Of a stretch of DNA of 40,016 bases, positions 32,777-40,016 are shown in pieces. The notes under the pieces were generated by a model. The model was not told the origin of the DNA. It did not search any database and saw only the letters and a list, made by a program, of their open reading frames with translations. A program made the position numbers and the translations under genes. Source of the DNA: Acidobacteriota bacterium (GTDB lineage Bacteria > Acidobacteriota > Vicinamibacteria > Vicinamibacterales > JAHECP01); contig JAHECP010000038.1 of NCBI GenBank assembly GCA_024641665.1, forward strand, positions 1 through 40,016. The letters run 5' to 3'. The number at the start of each line of letters is the position of its first letter. Position 1 is the first letter of the stretch.

Positions 32777-35659
32777 TCACGCCGGAGACAGGAACACCTT
32801 CGTGACGTCCCGCCCGTCCACCTTCGACTTCAGGGTGAGCGACGAGGCCCGGTGCGCGCCGTCCACCGCCGCGAGCAGCGCGTCGAACACCGCGAAGGTC
32901 GTGTTGACCGACTCGCCGAAGTCGCCGAGCGTCTCGAGCGCGCCGCCGATCCGGCCCAGCGCGCGCTCGAAGTCGCGCGGCCGGATCGGCGGGCCGCCCC
33001 GGCGCGCGGCCTGGACGAGGCCGTCGAGCGCCAGCAGGCCGGCCGTCAGGTCGTCCTCGATCGCGTAGAGCGCCCCGAGCACCTGCTGCTGCATGGGCGG
33101 CAGCACGACGCGGCCCGGCGCCGCGAGCTCGGCGAAGGGCGACGCCGCGGTGGGGAACTCCCGCGCCGACGTCTTGGCGAACGACGCCGGCGCGGCCTTC
33201 CAGAGGTCGTAGATCCCGGGCGTCCAGTACGCCCAGCCCAGGTCCGCCAGCGCACCCCGGAAGCGCACGTAGCTGGTCAGCACCACCGTTCGCATCGTCC
33301 GGCGGACGAGCGCCTCGTCGAGCGGCTGGTCGAAGAGCTTCGCCAGGCCGGCTTCCTCGTAGCGCACGTCGTAGCTCACCGTCATGGGGCCGTAATCGCC
33401 GGTCGCGATGGGCGGCAGCAGCGCGTCGATCGCTCCGGGCTGGAGCGCCGTGTCCACGATGCCGAACGCCTTCGCGAAGCCCAGGTAGTAGGCGAGCTCC
33501 TTGCCGGTGGTGCGGTCGTCCTCGAATCCGAGTTCGTAGCGCGCGCGCATGCGCGTGATCGTGTCGATCAGGTACGCGAGGTTGGCCGGGTCCCGCTCGA
33601 TCACGCCGTGGGATTCGCCGAGGAAGCGCAGCAGGAAGTTCGTGCGAATGCGCTCGTGGGTCTTGCGAAGGATCGTCCCGCGCTCGCGCTCCTGCGTGAG
33701 GTCCACGATCGAGTACACGGTGAGGCCGCCGCGGTCGTCCGGGACGATCTGCTGATCCGCGTGCACGATGACCCGCTCGAGGCCCTGGAAGTGCCACCCC
33801 GTGTGCCAGCCCACGACGTTCACGGCAATCGTGGTCTTCCTGACGACGTTGTGCGTGAGCCGTCCCTGGAAGAGCCGCACCAGCTCCGGGCGGTACTCCG
33901 CCAGCGCCGACTGGAAGTCGCCGACGGCGGCGGCGCGGAGCCGCTCGAGGCCGGCCGGCGTCGCCAGGTTGATCGCGAGATCGACGAGCGCCTCCTCGTC
34001 GCTGGCGCGGCCGTACTCGGCGTGCAGGTCGAAGGTCGCCTTCTGCTTCGCGGCCTCGACGAGCGTCGCGTAGGCACGCTGCTCGAAATCGGCCACGCCC
34101 TGCAGCACCTGGTGCACGCGCGTCACCGCAGTGCCGAGCTCGCTCGCCTGCAGTTTCGCGAGATCGTCGCCCAGGAGGCGCTCGACGAAGGCCCCGAGCC
34201 GCTTGCCGGCCTGGGCCTTCAGCTTGGGCACCGTGTCGATCGCCTTCAGCTGCTCGAGGAGCGGGTTCAGGCCGAACTCCTCCTTCGCCAGGCGGATGGC
34301 GGCGCCCAGGTCGGTGGTCGCGATCGAGCGGCCCAGCGCCAGCACGGCCGAGGCGCGCGCCTGGAGCAGGCCGACGCCCTTTTCGAGCATCCAGCCGAGC
34401 GGGTCGCCGTCCGTCAGCTCGTTGACGAGCTTCCACGCGAGCGGGTTGACGTTGCCTTCGAGCGCGTCCCACGACGGCAGGTGCGCCAGCTTCTCGAGCT
34501 CCGACGCGACCTGGCTGCCAAGCCCCGGCTTGGTGAGATGGTCGAAGTAGCGATCCACGGCGTCGACCACGGTCGTGTCGAGCGTGTCGACGGCGTCGAC
34601 CACCCGCTTCACGCGGGCCAGCGTGTCCGCGAAGGCGGTGTGCGTGAGGTCGGCGTACTCGCGGCCGAGCCACGTGCTCACGTAGTCGATCGCGAGGTCG
34701 TCCAGCTCGGAGCGCAGCTGGTCCCAGTCGGTCAGCGTCCGGACGTGCGCGAGGAGGTTGAGCCAGCTCCGGACGTTGACGCCGGCCAGCGCGCCGAGGA
34801 ACTCGTTCGGCGATTCCGGCAGGCCCTTCAGATCGGAAGTCGCCGTCACCGACGCGTCGGCCGCGCACGCGAACTCGCGCGCGCGCGTCTTGCGCACGGT
34901 CACCCGCGCCCACCCCGGCATGGCGGCGCCCGCGGGATCCTCGGCCTCCCGGATCTCGACGCTGAAGAAGCCGCCGACCTGCGCCCGCAGCCCGAGCTTG
35001 CCGACGACGCTCAGCCCGTAGCGCTCCGACAGCCGCAGCGCGCCGAGGTCGAGCGACGGCGTGCCCTTCACCTCGTACCCGATGCCGAGGCTCGCGCCGA
35101 GCTGGAGGTAGCCGCCGTACTGGAACCGGAGGATCTCGCCGGGCGCGGGCGGCGCGTCCAGCGCGGCGGGCAGCCGCACGTGACCGAAGAAGCCGGTCAC
35201 CAGGTCCTTGAGCGGCGGGGACGCGGCGCACCCGCGCGCGTAGGCGAAGCTCAGATCCGACCCGGCCTCGAGCGTGGCCGCGGCGGTCAGCGCCGCGTAG
35301 CGCATCTTCCCGGCGAAACGCCCTTCCGCGGTCGCGCCCACGGTGAACACCAGGACGACGTCGTCGGGATGGCCGGCGAAATACGCCTCGAGGCCGTACT
35401 GCCGCACGAGGGCGCCGCTCGTCCGCCAGATCGCGGTGAGCGTGGCGGTGCCGCCCGTCTCGAGGCCGACGGTCCACGAGCCCACGCCGCCGAGCGCCAT
35501 CGGTCCGCCCCCGCTGCCGGTGGCCTGCACGTCGAACACGGTCTCGACGCCGAGGGCGAGCGGCCGGTCGACCGCCCTGGTGCCGGCGCGGATCGTGAAC
35601 GCGCCGGCGCCGCCGAGCACGAAGGGCAACGAGGGTCCGTGCAGCACGAGATCCGCCAT
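32777..35659 (-). CDS. Unrecognised 960-residue protein
   Basis: No family is recognised. The protein has no signal peptide and no obvious membrane helix, so it is likely soluble and cytoplasmic. The first 280 or so residues are glycine-rich and predicted beta (for example GASLGIGYEVKGTPSLDLGA and LSVVGKLGLRAQVGGFFSVE). Residues about 300-600 are charged and helical, with possible coiled coil (LAHVRTLTDWDQLRSELDDL, TDLGAAIRLAKEEFGLNPLL). The C-terminal third is mixed alpha/beta. The codon pattern is strongly biased to GC at third positions throughout, so the frame is real. The ATG has an AGGAG site. A good promoter lies at 35732-35760. The phosphoesterase gene follows 82 bp downstream. Structural, carrier or secreted-effector roles cannot be told apart. 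Confidence 0.85.
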   Translation of the reverse strand: MADLVLHGPSLPFVLGGAGAFTIRAGTRAVDRPLALGVETVFDVQATGSGGGPMALGGVGSWTVGLETGGTATLTAIWRTSGALVRQYGLEAYFAGHPDDVVLVFTVGATAEGRFAGKMRYAALTAAATLEAGSDLSFAYARGCAASPPLKDLVTGFFGHVRLPAALDAPPAPGEILRFQYGGYLQLGASLGIGYEVKGTPSLDLGALRLSERYGLSVVGKLGLRAQVGGFFSVEIREAEDPAGAAMPGWARVTVRKTRAREFACAADASVTATSDLKGLPESPNEFLGALAGVNVRSWLNLLAHVRTLTDWDQLRSELDDLAIDYVSTWLGREYADLTHTAFADTLARVKRVVDAVDTLDTTVVDAVDRYFDHLTKPGLGSQVASELEKLAHLPSWDALEGNVNPLAWKLVNELTDGDPLGWMLEKGVGLLQARASAVLALGRSIATTDLGAAIRLAKEEFGLNPLLEQLKAIDTVPKLKAQAGKRLGAFVERLLGDDLAKLQASELGTAVTRVHQVLQGVADFEQRAYATLVEAAKQKATFDLHAEYGRASDEEALVDLAINLATPAGLERLRAAAVGDFQSALAEYRPELVRLFQGRLTHNVVRKTTIAVNVVGWHTGWHFQGLERVIVHADQQIVPDDRGGLTVYSIVDLTQERERGTILRKTHERIRTNFLLRFLGESHGVIERDPANLAYLIDTITRMRARYELGFEDDRTTGKELAYYLGFAKAFGIVDTALQPGAIDALLPPIATGDYGPMTVSYDVRYEEAGLAKLFDQPLDEALVRRTMRTVVLTSYVRFRGALADLGWAYWTPGIYDLWKAAPASFAKTSAREFPTAASPFAELAAPGRVVLPPMQQQVLGALYAIEDDLTAGLLALDGLVQAARRGGPPIRPRDFERALGRIGGALETLGDFGESVNTTFAVFDALLAAVDGAHRASSLTLKSKVDGRDVTKVFLSPA

Positions 35660-35731
35660 GGCACGCTCCTGGGGTGGACGGACACGGCACGACCGGGCGG
35701 TTCGTCTGTCGAGGGTGTCTGCGAAGGAGGT

Positions 35732-35760
35732 ACTACAGACCAGCGTTCGGCCGGAGTCAA
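35732..35760 (-). promoter_or_regulatory. Promoter of the 960-residue gene
   Basis: On the minus strand TTGACT (35755-35760) and TGTAGT (35732-35737) are separated by exactly 17 bp. The -35 matches five of six and the -10 four of six consensus positions. It is the best complete sigma-70 promoter seen in the window and lies 73 nt before the start codon. Confidence 0.6.
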
Positions 35761-35796
35761 GCGGATTCGCGCGCGGCGGGGGACAGCTCTACTGTT

Positions 35797-36309
35797 CTAC
35801 TGTTTCTCGATGCGGACGGTCTTCAGCTCGACGCGCTGGATGGGCGCCTCGCCGTCGCGCGCCACGCCCTCGATGGCGTCGACGACGTCCATGCCGGCCA
35901 CGACGCGCGCGAACACGGTGTACTGCCCGTCGAGGGCGGGCTGATCGACGACGCACACGAAGAACTGCGCGCCGCCGCTGTTCGGGTTGCCGGGCTGCAG
36001 CACCGCCGACACGGCGCCCCGGGTGTGCCGCTCGGCGTTGGGCTCCTGCGCGAGCACGCCGAGGCCGCCGCGACCGTAGAGGTCCCTCCTGGCCGGATCC
36101 TTCGACAGCGGGTCGCCGCCCTGGATGATCCCGTACTTGACCAGGCGATGGAACGTCGTCCCGTCGTAGGCGCCCTCGCGGGCCAGCTTGATGAAGTAGC
36201 CGACGTGGTTGGGCGCCGCGTCGGGCGTCAGCGGCGTCGTGAAGAAGCTCTGCGGCGCGGCGGGCGCCTGGGCGGCAAGCCAGGCCGACAGCACGAGCGT
36301 GGCGTACAC
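35797..36309 (-). CDS. Periplasmic cyclophilin-type peptidyl-prolyl isomerase
   Basis: Prolyl isomerase of 170 residues. A short signal peptide (YATLVLSAWLAAQAPA) directs it to the periplasm. The cyclophilin fold follows from about residue 25: PNHVGYFIKLAREGAYDGTT, the catalytic FHRL arginine, then IIQGGDP, and GGAQFFVCVVDQPALDGQYT. The first beta strand of the usual domain is weak and may be shortened. The start is a GTG at 36309, set by an AGGAGG 5 nt upstream, since no ATG precedes the signal peptide. A -10 box (GATAAT on the minus strand) lies at 36331-36336. It is separated from the downstream 960-residue gene by that gene's own promoter. Confidence 0.88.
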   Translation of the reverse strand: MYATLVLSAWLAAQAPAAPQSFFTTPLTPDAAPNHVGYFIKLAREGAYDGTTFHRLVKYGIIQGGDPLSKDPARRDLYGRGGLGVLAQEPNAERHTRGAVSAVLQPGNPNSGGAQFFVCVVDQPALDGQYTVFARVVAGMDVVDAIEGVARDGEAPIQRVELKTVRIEKQ

Positions 36310-36330
36310 GGCGACCTCCTGAACGGCGGG

Positions 36331-36336
36331 ATTATC
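36331..36336 (-). promoter_or_regulatory. -10 box (GATAAT) of the cyclophilin gene
   Basis: On the minus strand GATAAT lies 21 nt before the GTG at 36309, upstream of the AGGAGG at 36315-36320. It is only 25 bp from the oppositely oriented -10 of the GNAT gene at 36362-36367, so the two promoters overlap. Confidence 0.45.
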
Positions 36337-36361
36337 GCGTGCCCGTGCGGGGCGTCTCGGG

Positions 36362-36367
36362 CATAAT
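36362..36367 (+). promoter_or_regulatory. -10 box (CATAAT) of the GNAT gene
   Basis: CATAAT in GGGCATAATGATGG matches five of six positions and lies 26 nt before the GTG at 36394. It is divergent from the cyclophilin promoter. Confidence 0.45.
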
Positions 36368-36393
36368 GATGGCGGATTCCAGCGAGCCCCTCC

Positions 36394-36924
36394 GTGAGCA
36401 ACCTCACGATTGCGACCGACCGGCTCGAGCTCGTGGCCGGAACGGTCGACACGGCGCGCGCCGAAATCGACGACCCCGCGGCCGTCTTCCGCCTGCTCGG
36501 GGCCGAACGGCCCGCCGACTGGCCGCCGCCGCTCAACGACGCCGAGTCGATGACGTTCTTCCTGAGCGGGCTCGAGAAGGGGCCGGAGCTGGTGGGCTGG
36601 CTGACGTGGTACGTCGCCCTCGGCCAGCGCCGGCGGGGCCGCCGCGTCATCATCGGGAACATCGGCTTCAAGGGCCGGCCCGACCCCGACGGCACGGTGG
36701 AGATCGGCTATGCCATGCGGCCCACCTTCCAGGGGCGTGGCTACGCCACCGAGGCCGTGCACGGCCTGGTCACCTGGGCCTTCTCGCAACCCGGCGTCCG
36801 CCGCGTCGCCGCCGAGACGTTCCCCGATCTGACGCCCTCCATCCGCGTGCTCGAGAAGAATGGCTTCCACCCCGCCGGCCCCGGCTCCGAGCCGGGCGCG
36901 ATCCGGTTCGTGCTGGAAAAATAG
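36394..36924 (+). CDS. GNAT-family N-acetyltransferase (RimJ/RimL type)
   Basis: Cytoplasmic acetyltransferase of 176 residues. It starts with TIATDRLELVAGTVDTA, as in ribosomal-protein alanine acetyltransferases. The acetyl-CoA motif A is GYAMRPTFQGRGYATEAVHG (QGRGYA, pyrophosphate loop). Motif B follows as TFPDLTPSIRVLEKNGFH. The start is a GTG at 36394 with only a weak ribosome site. The two ATGs just upstream (36366 and 36369) are out of frame. The acceptor could be a protein N-terminus, an antibiotic or another amine; the sequence does not decide. Confidence 0.88.
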   Translation: MSNLTIATDRLELVAGTVDTARAEIDDPAAVFRLLGAERPADWPPPLNDAESMTFFLSGLEKGPELVGWLTWYVALGQRRRGRRVIIGNIGFKGRPDPDGTVEIGYAMRPTFQGRGYATEAVHGLVTWAFSQPGVRRVAAETFPDLTPSIRVLEKNGFHPAGPGSEPGAIRFVLEK

Positions 36925-36963
36925 GGGCCGCCCGCCCCGTTCCCCGCGATGTCTGATAGGGTA

Positions 36964-36998
36964 CGACGCGTCGAGCAGCCCGCGGGCTGCCCGCGTCG
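36964..36998 (+). promoter_or_regulatory. Hairpin in the hflK leader
   Basis: A perfect 16-bp palindrome GCAGCCCGCGGGCTGC (36975-36990) is enclosed by 7-bp arms CGACGCG (36964-36970) and CGCGTCG (36992-36998). It ends 16 nt before the hflK ATG. It may be an operator or an mRNA structure near the ribosome site. Confidence 0.45.
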
Positions 36999-37014
36999 AA
37001 GTTTGGGGGCACAC

Positions 37015-38028
37015 ATGGATGTGGACAACGTCATCGACATCGGTCGGATGAGGGTGCCGCCGGGCCTGCCGCGGCTCGTGCGGCTGGGGGTGCTGGCCGT
37101 GGTCGTGCTGGCGGCCGTCTGGAGCACGGTCTACCAGGTGCAGGCCGAGCAGGTCGGCGTGGTGCTGCGGTTCGGGCGCTACGTGCGCACCACGGATCCC
37201 GGGCTGCATTTCAAGCTGCCGTTCGTCGAGGAGGTCCGGAAGGTCTCCGTGCAGCGGCAGCTCAAGGAGGAGTTCGGCTTCCGGACCGAGCAGCCCGCGG
37301 TCCGCACCACCTTCTCGACGGCCCGGTTCGATCAGGAGTCCGTGATGCTGACCGGCGACCTGAACGTCGCGGTGGTCGAGTGGATCGTGCAGTACCGCGT
37401 GACCGATCCGTACAAGTACCTCTTCAAGGTGCGGAACCTGACCGACACCTTCCGCGCGATGAACGAGGCGGTGATGCGCGAGGTCGTGGGCGACCGCACG
37501 GTCACCGAGGTGCTGACGGTCGGGCGCCAGGAGATCGCCAGCACGGCCGAGCAGCACCTGCAGGAGCTGGTGAACCAGTACGAGATGGGGATCACGATCG
37601 ACCAGGTGGTGCTGCAGGACGTGAACCCGCCCGATCCGGTCAAGCCGTCGTGGGACGAGGTGAACCAGGCGCAGCAGCAGCGCGACCGGCTGATCAACGA
37701 GGCGCGCGCCGAGTACAACAAGGTGATCCCGCGCGCCAAGGGCGAGGCCGAGCAGACGATCCTGCAGGCGCAGGGCTACGCGCTCGACCGCGTGAACCGC
37801 GCGCAGGGCGACGCCACGCGCTTCAAGGCGCTGTACGAGGCCTATCGCCGCGCGCCGGACGTGACGCGCCGCCGGCTGCACCTGGAGACCATGCAGCGCG
37901 TGCTGACGAAGCTCGGCGGCAAGGTGTTCGTCGACAAGGGATCGGCCACGGTGGTGCCGCTCGTGCCGGCCGACCTCTTGAAGAGCCTCGGCGGTGACGC
38001 CGCGGCGAAGCCGGGAGGTGGACAGTGA
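37015..38028 (+). CDS. hflK: HflK, FtsH protease modulator
   Basis: Membrane-anchored SPFH/prohibitin-domain protein of 337 residues that forms a large cage with HflC around the FtsH protease and limits degradation of membrane proteins. A single helix at about residues 23-40 (LGVLAVVVLAAVWSTVYQVQ) is followed by the SPFH domain with EQVGVVLRFGRYVRTTDPGL, HFKLPFVEEV and YRVTDPYKYLFKV, then the charged helical segment (WDEVNQAQQQRDRLINEARA). The long Gly-rich N-terminus of enterobacterial HflK is short here. The ATG at 37015 is chosen over one at 36949, whose extension would cross the leader palindrome. It overlaps hflC by four bases (GTGA). ftsH is not in the window. Confidence 0.93.
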   Translation: MDVDNVIDIGRMRVPPGLPRLVRLGVLAVVVLAAVWSTVYQVQAEQVGVVLRFGRYVRTTDPGLHFKLPFVEEVRKVSVQRQLKEEFGFRTEQPAVRTTFSTARFDQESVMLTGDLNVAVVEWIVQYRVTDPYKYLFKVRNLTDTFRAMNEAVMREVVGDRTVTEVLTVGRQEIASTAEQHLQELVNQYEMGITIDQVVLQDVNPPDPVKPSWDEVNQAQQQRDRLINEARAEYNKVIPRAKGEAEQTILQAQGYALDRVNRAQGDATRFKALYEAYRRAPDVTRRRLHLETMQRVLTKLGGKVFVDKGSATVVPLVPADLLKSLGGDAAAKPGGGQ

Positions 38029-38960
38029 AGCGCCCGACCCTGGCCGTCCAGATCGTCATCCTCCTGCTCCTGCTGGTGCTCGCGTCGGCGTCCGCCTACC
38101 AGGTGGGCGAGGCCCAGCAGGTGATCATCACGCAGTTCGGCGACCCGGTCGGCGGCCCGATCGAGACGCCGGGCCTGCACTTCAAGGTGCCGTTCATCCA
38201 GACCGCGAACTTCTTCGACAAGCGCTTCCTCGAGTGGGACGGCAGCGCCAACCAGATGCCCACCAAGGACAAGCGGTTCATCTGGGTGGACACCTACGCC
38301 CGCTGGCGCATCGTCGATCCGCTGAAGTTCCTGCAGCGGCTGCGTGACGAGCGCGCCGCGCAGTCGCGGCTCGACGACATCCTCGACGGCGAGACGCGCA
38401 ACGCCATCGCCCGTTACGACCTGATCGAGTTGGTGCGGAGCACCAACCGGCCGGCCGATCAGACGGCCGTCGAGTCGGGCGAGGAGGCGGCGGTGCTGGA
38501 GCCGATCCAGAAAGGGCGGCCGGCCATCACGGAGGAGATCCTGCAGGCCGCGCGGACCGGGACGAGCGACCTCGGCATCGAGATCCTGGACATCCGCCTC
38601 AAGCGCCTCAACTACGTGGACGAGGTGCAGAAGGACGTGTTCGCGCGCATGATCGCCGAGCGCCAGAGGGTCGCCGAGCAGTACCGGTCCGAAGGGCAGG
38701 GCGAGGCCGCGCGGATCAGCGGCGAGCAGGAGCGCGAGCTGAAGCGGATCCAGTCCGAAGCCTACCGCTCGGCGCAGGAGCTGAGCGGCAAGGCCGACGC
38801 GGAGTCCACGAGTATCTACGCCGAGGCGTACAACCGCGACCCGGATTTCTACGGGTTCGTGAAGTCGCTCGAGACCTACGAGCAGACGATGGACCAGCGG
38901 ACGTTCTTCGTGCTCAGCACCGACAGCGACCTGCTGAAGTACCTGCGGGCGCCCCGGTAG
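38025..38960 (+). CDS. hflC: HflC, FtsH protease modulator
   Basis: Partner of HflK, 311 residues. An N-terminal helix (AVQIVILLLLLVLASASAYQ) anchors the SPFH domain (EAQQVIITQFGDPVGGPIET, GLHFKVPFIQT, DTYARWRIVDPLKFL). The helical stalk contains MIAERQRVAEQYRSEGQGEA and the C-terminus ends with DQRTFFVLSTDSDLLKYL, as in known HflC. The start is a GTG whose last bases form the hflK stop (GTGA), giving translational coupling that matches the equal stoichiometry of the complex. A hairpin at 38967-38987 follows. Confidence 0.94.
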   Translation: MKRPTLAVQIVILLLLLVLASASAYQVGEAQQVIITQFGDPVGGPIETPGLHFKVPFIQTANFFDKRFLEWDGSANQMPTKDKRFIWVDTYARWRIVDPLKFLQRLRDERAAQSRLDDILDGETRNAIARYDLIELVRSTNRPADQTAVESGEEAAVLEPIQKGRPAITEEILQAARTGTSDLGIEILDIRLKRLNYVDEVQKDVFARMIAERQRVAEQYRSEGQGEAARISGEQERELKRIQSEAYRSAQELSGKADAESTSIYAEAYNRDPDFYGFVKSLETYEQTMDQRTFFVLSTDSDLLKYLRAPR

Positions 38961-38966
38961 GCGGGA

Positions 38967-38987
38967 GGGCGGCGCGCCGCGCCGCCC
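38967..38987. terminator. Hairpin between hflC and the PilZ gene
   Basis: GGGCGGCGC (38967-38975) and its complement (38979-38987) form a 9-bp stem with a 3-nt loop between two convergent genes. It can serve both strands. No T-run follows. Confidence 0.6.
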
Positions 38988-38994
38988 CCATTCG

Positions 38995-39687
38995 TCACTC
39001 CCGGCGGCCGTGCGCCGAGCTGGCCAGCCGCTCGTAGAACGCTTCGATGGCGGCCGGGTCGGTGTCCTGGAATTCCACGCCGGCGCGGTAGCGGGGCGGC
39101 GCCCCCGGCGGCAGCTCGAAGGCCGCCCAGGCGACGCCCGCCCGCGTCCGCACCACCACGCCCCGCTCGTCGGCCAGCTGCACGCGCACGGACTGGTTCG
39201 GCCTGAGCGCGCGCGCCGAGATCACCTGCGCGCCGAGCGTGGAGAGATCGACGAGCGCCGCCGGTACCCCGTTCACCTGCGCCTGCACGCCCTCGGGCAT
39301 CGGCACGCGGACCGCCCGCCGCACGGGCCCCGTGATGGGCTGCGCCAGCGACACGACGGCCGCCGGCGAGGTCACGGCCGGCGAGTGGCTGGTCGTCAGG
39401 GTCACCGCGTGCTCGGTCGGGAGCACGCGAATCTCGACACGCGGCAACTCCTCGTCGTGGCGCAGCCGGTGCACGAGCGCCGCCCCCTTCGAGGTCATCA
39501 GGAAGCGCCGCTCGAGCACGACGACCGTCGGCCGCCGCCGCGCCACCACGTCGATGATGCCCTGCGTGTCGGCCTCGTCGAGCGCCACGATGTCGCTCGA
39601 CACGCTCGCCCGCTCGGACCAGGCCGCGAGGACCGGGCTCGACGCGACGAACACCGTGTGGAGCGATCCCGTCGAATCGTGGCTCAT
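38995..39687 (-). CDS. PilZ-domain protein with a receiver-like N-terminus
   Basis: Likely cyclic-di-GMP binding protein of 230 residues. The C-terminal PilZ domain starts at about residue 120. It carries both ligand motifs, RRAVR (R123 to R127, the RxxxR loop) and DLSTLG (D147, S149, G152, the DxSxxG motif), and ends with RYRAGVEFQDTDPAAIEAFY. The first 110 residues resemble a degenerate response-regulator receiver (VALDEADTQGIIDVVARRRP, VVVLERRFLM) without an obvious phosphorylatable Asp cluster. Such proteins often link c-di-GMP to motility, polysaccharide or pilus output. No signal peptide is seen. It converges with hflC. Confidence 0.87.
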   Translation of the reverse strand: MSHDSTGSLHTVFVASSPVLAAWSERASVSSDIVALDEADTQGIIDVVARRRPTVVVLERRFLMTSKGAALVHRLRHDEELPRVEIRVLPTEHAVTLTTSHSPAVTSPAAVVSLAQPITGPVRRAVRVPMPEGVQAQVNGVPAALVDLSTLGAQVISARALRPNQSVRVQLADERGVVVRTRAGVAWAAFELPPGAPPRYRAGVEFQDTDPAAIEAFYERLASSAHGRRE

Positions 39688-39957
39688 GGTCTCACGACAG
39701 TATCGGCCGGGGCGCCCGGCGCCGCCAGCAGTTCTGCGAGCACGACTGCAATAATGCGGCCGCGCACCCGGCCGGCGGACCGTGTCTCAAGCTGTTGAAA
39801 AGACAGACCTTGAAGACCCGTGAACGGCCGAGGCGGGGACGGGAGCCGGGCCGGAGTGACAGAGAATGTCACCCTGGCCGGGCACTTCTTACACGCCTTC
39901 CCGCGGACGGCCGGACGCACGGCCGAGGCGGCGTGGCGCGTGGCCGCCAGCCGCGGG
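39688..39957. other. Spacer with a composite hairpin
   Basis: No convincing gene lies in this spacer. At 39856-39872, GTGACA and TGTCAC are separated by GAGAA, and GGCC words flank both sides (from about 39848 to 39880), forming a longer interrupted hairpin. A minus-strand open frame across 39684-39920 has no recognisable motifs. Confidence 0.5.
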
Positions 39958-40016
39958 TCAGACGACGTCGGCGGGCGGCGCGGCCTTCTTCGCGCGCGGC
40001 CTGCGCGTGGACGGCT
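39958..40016 (-). CDS. C-terminal end of a minus-strand gene (partial)
   Basis: From the right edge, a minus-strand frame runs to a TGA at 39958-39960 and encodes a basic, Ala/Pro-rich tail (PSTRRPRAKKAAPPADVV). Tails of this kind are common at the C-termini of nucleic-acid-binding proteins such as topoisomerase I or HU-like proteins in GC-rich bacteria. Only 18 residues are visible, so neither the reality of the gene nor its identity can be settled here. Confidence 0.4.
   Translation of the reverse strand, partial: PSTRRPRAKKAAPPADVV

Noticed and set aside
32576-35944. A 1122-codon plus-strand open frame opposite the 960-residue gene
   Set aside because: Its composition (Arg/Glu/Val/Leu repeats) is that of a reverse-strand shadow. 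The minus-strand frame has a promoter, a ribosome site and a balanced amino-acid composition.
39684-39920. A 78-codon minus-strand open frame before the PilZ gene
   Set aside because: No motif, no ribosome site, and it spans the composite hairpin.

Overview
The window is very GC-rich, densely coding DNA from a free-living bacterium. Several gene families point to Acidobacteriota, most likely the Vicinamibacteria lineage: two orphan MacB/FtsX-type permeases of the ADOP family (7944-10352 and 24605-27058), a von Willebrand A protein of the 'VWFA-related Acidobacterial domain' type (12886-15837), a Tat-exported molybdenum hydroxylase, and spacers filled with short G-rich word repeats. The taxonomic assignment is inference from gene content; there is no rRNA or tRNA gene in the window.

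Layout. 1-4228: the end of an operon for a heavy-metal RND efflux pump (lipoprotein adaptor, then a CzcA-type pump). 4308-7548: a small methyltransferase converging on, and overlapping by 14 bp, a ParC/GyrA-type topoisomerase subunit that carries an in-frame palindromic repeat. 7549-7943: a spacer with a 162-bp cloverleaf-like inverted repeat. 7944-15837: ADOP permease, divergent secreted glutamate-carboxypeptidase-like M28 peptidase, and a convergent secreted VWFA protein, separated from the peptidase by a stop-overlapping hairpin. 15999-17428: three small membrane proteins in a row (pore-like protein, SdpI/DUF1648 protein, ICMT-like methyltransferase). 17567-20208: a two-gene molybdenum hydroxylase operon. 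20350-24576: YciI protein, MFS exporter, secreted DUF4920 protein, an empty GC-rich spacer and a MATE exporter. 24605-28159: second ADOP permease, a YdjM-like membrane protein, and a bacilliredoxin gene cut off just before its active site. 28251-31263: CcmH-like protein, Nramp metal transporter plus universal stress protein, DinB-like protein. 31306-36309: minus-strand block of a cyclophilin, an unrecognised 960-residue protein and a phospholipase-C-like phosphoesterase. 36394-40016: GNAT acetyltransferase, hflK-hflC, a PilZ protein, and the tail of a further minus-strand gene.

How the genes fit together. Most units are one to three genes long. Envelope functions dominate: metal efflux (RND) and uptake (Nramp), multidrug export (MFS, MATE), periplasmic or secreted enzymes (M28 peptidase, cyclophilin, molybdenum hydroxylase), and membrane-protein quality control (HflKC). 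No prophage, integrase, transposase, restriction system or CRISPR array was found. The most unusual content is at the sequence level: palindromic and word-like repeats at gene ends and spacers, one inside parC and one fused to the broken bacilliredoxin. At the protein level it is the unknown 960-residue protein paired with a phosphoesterase.
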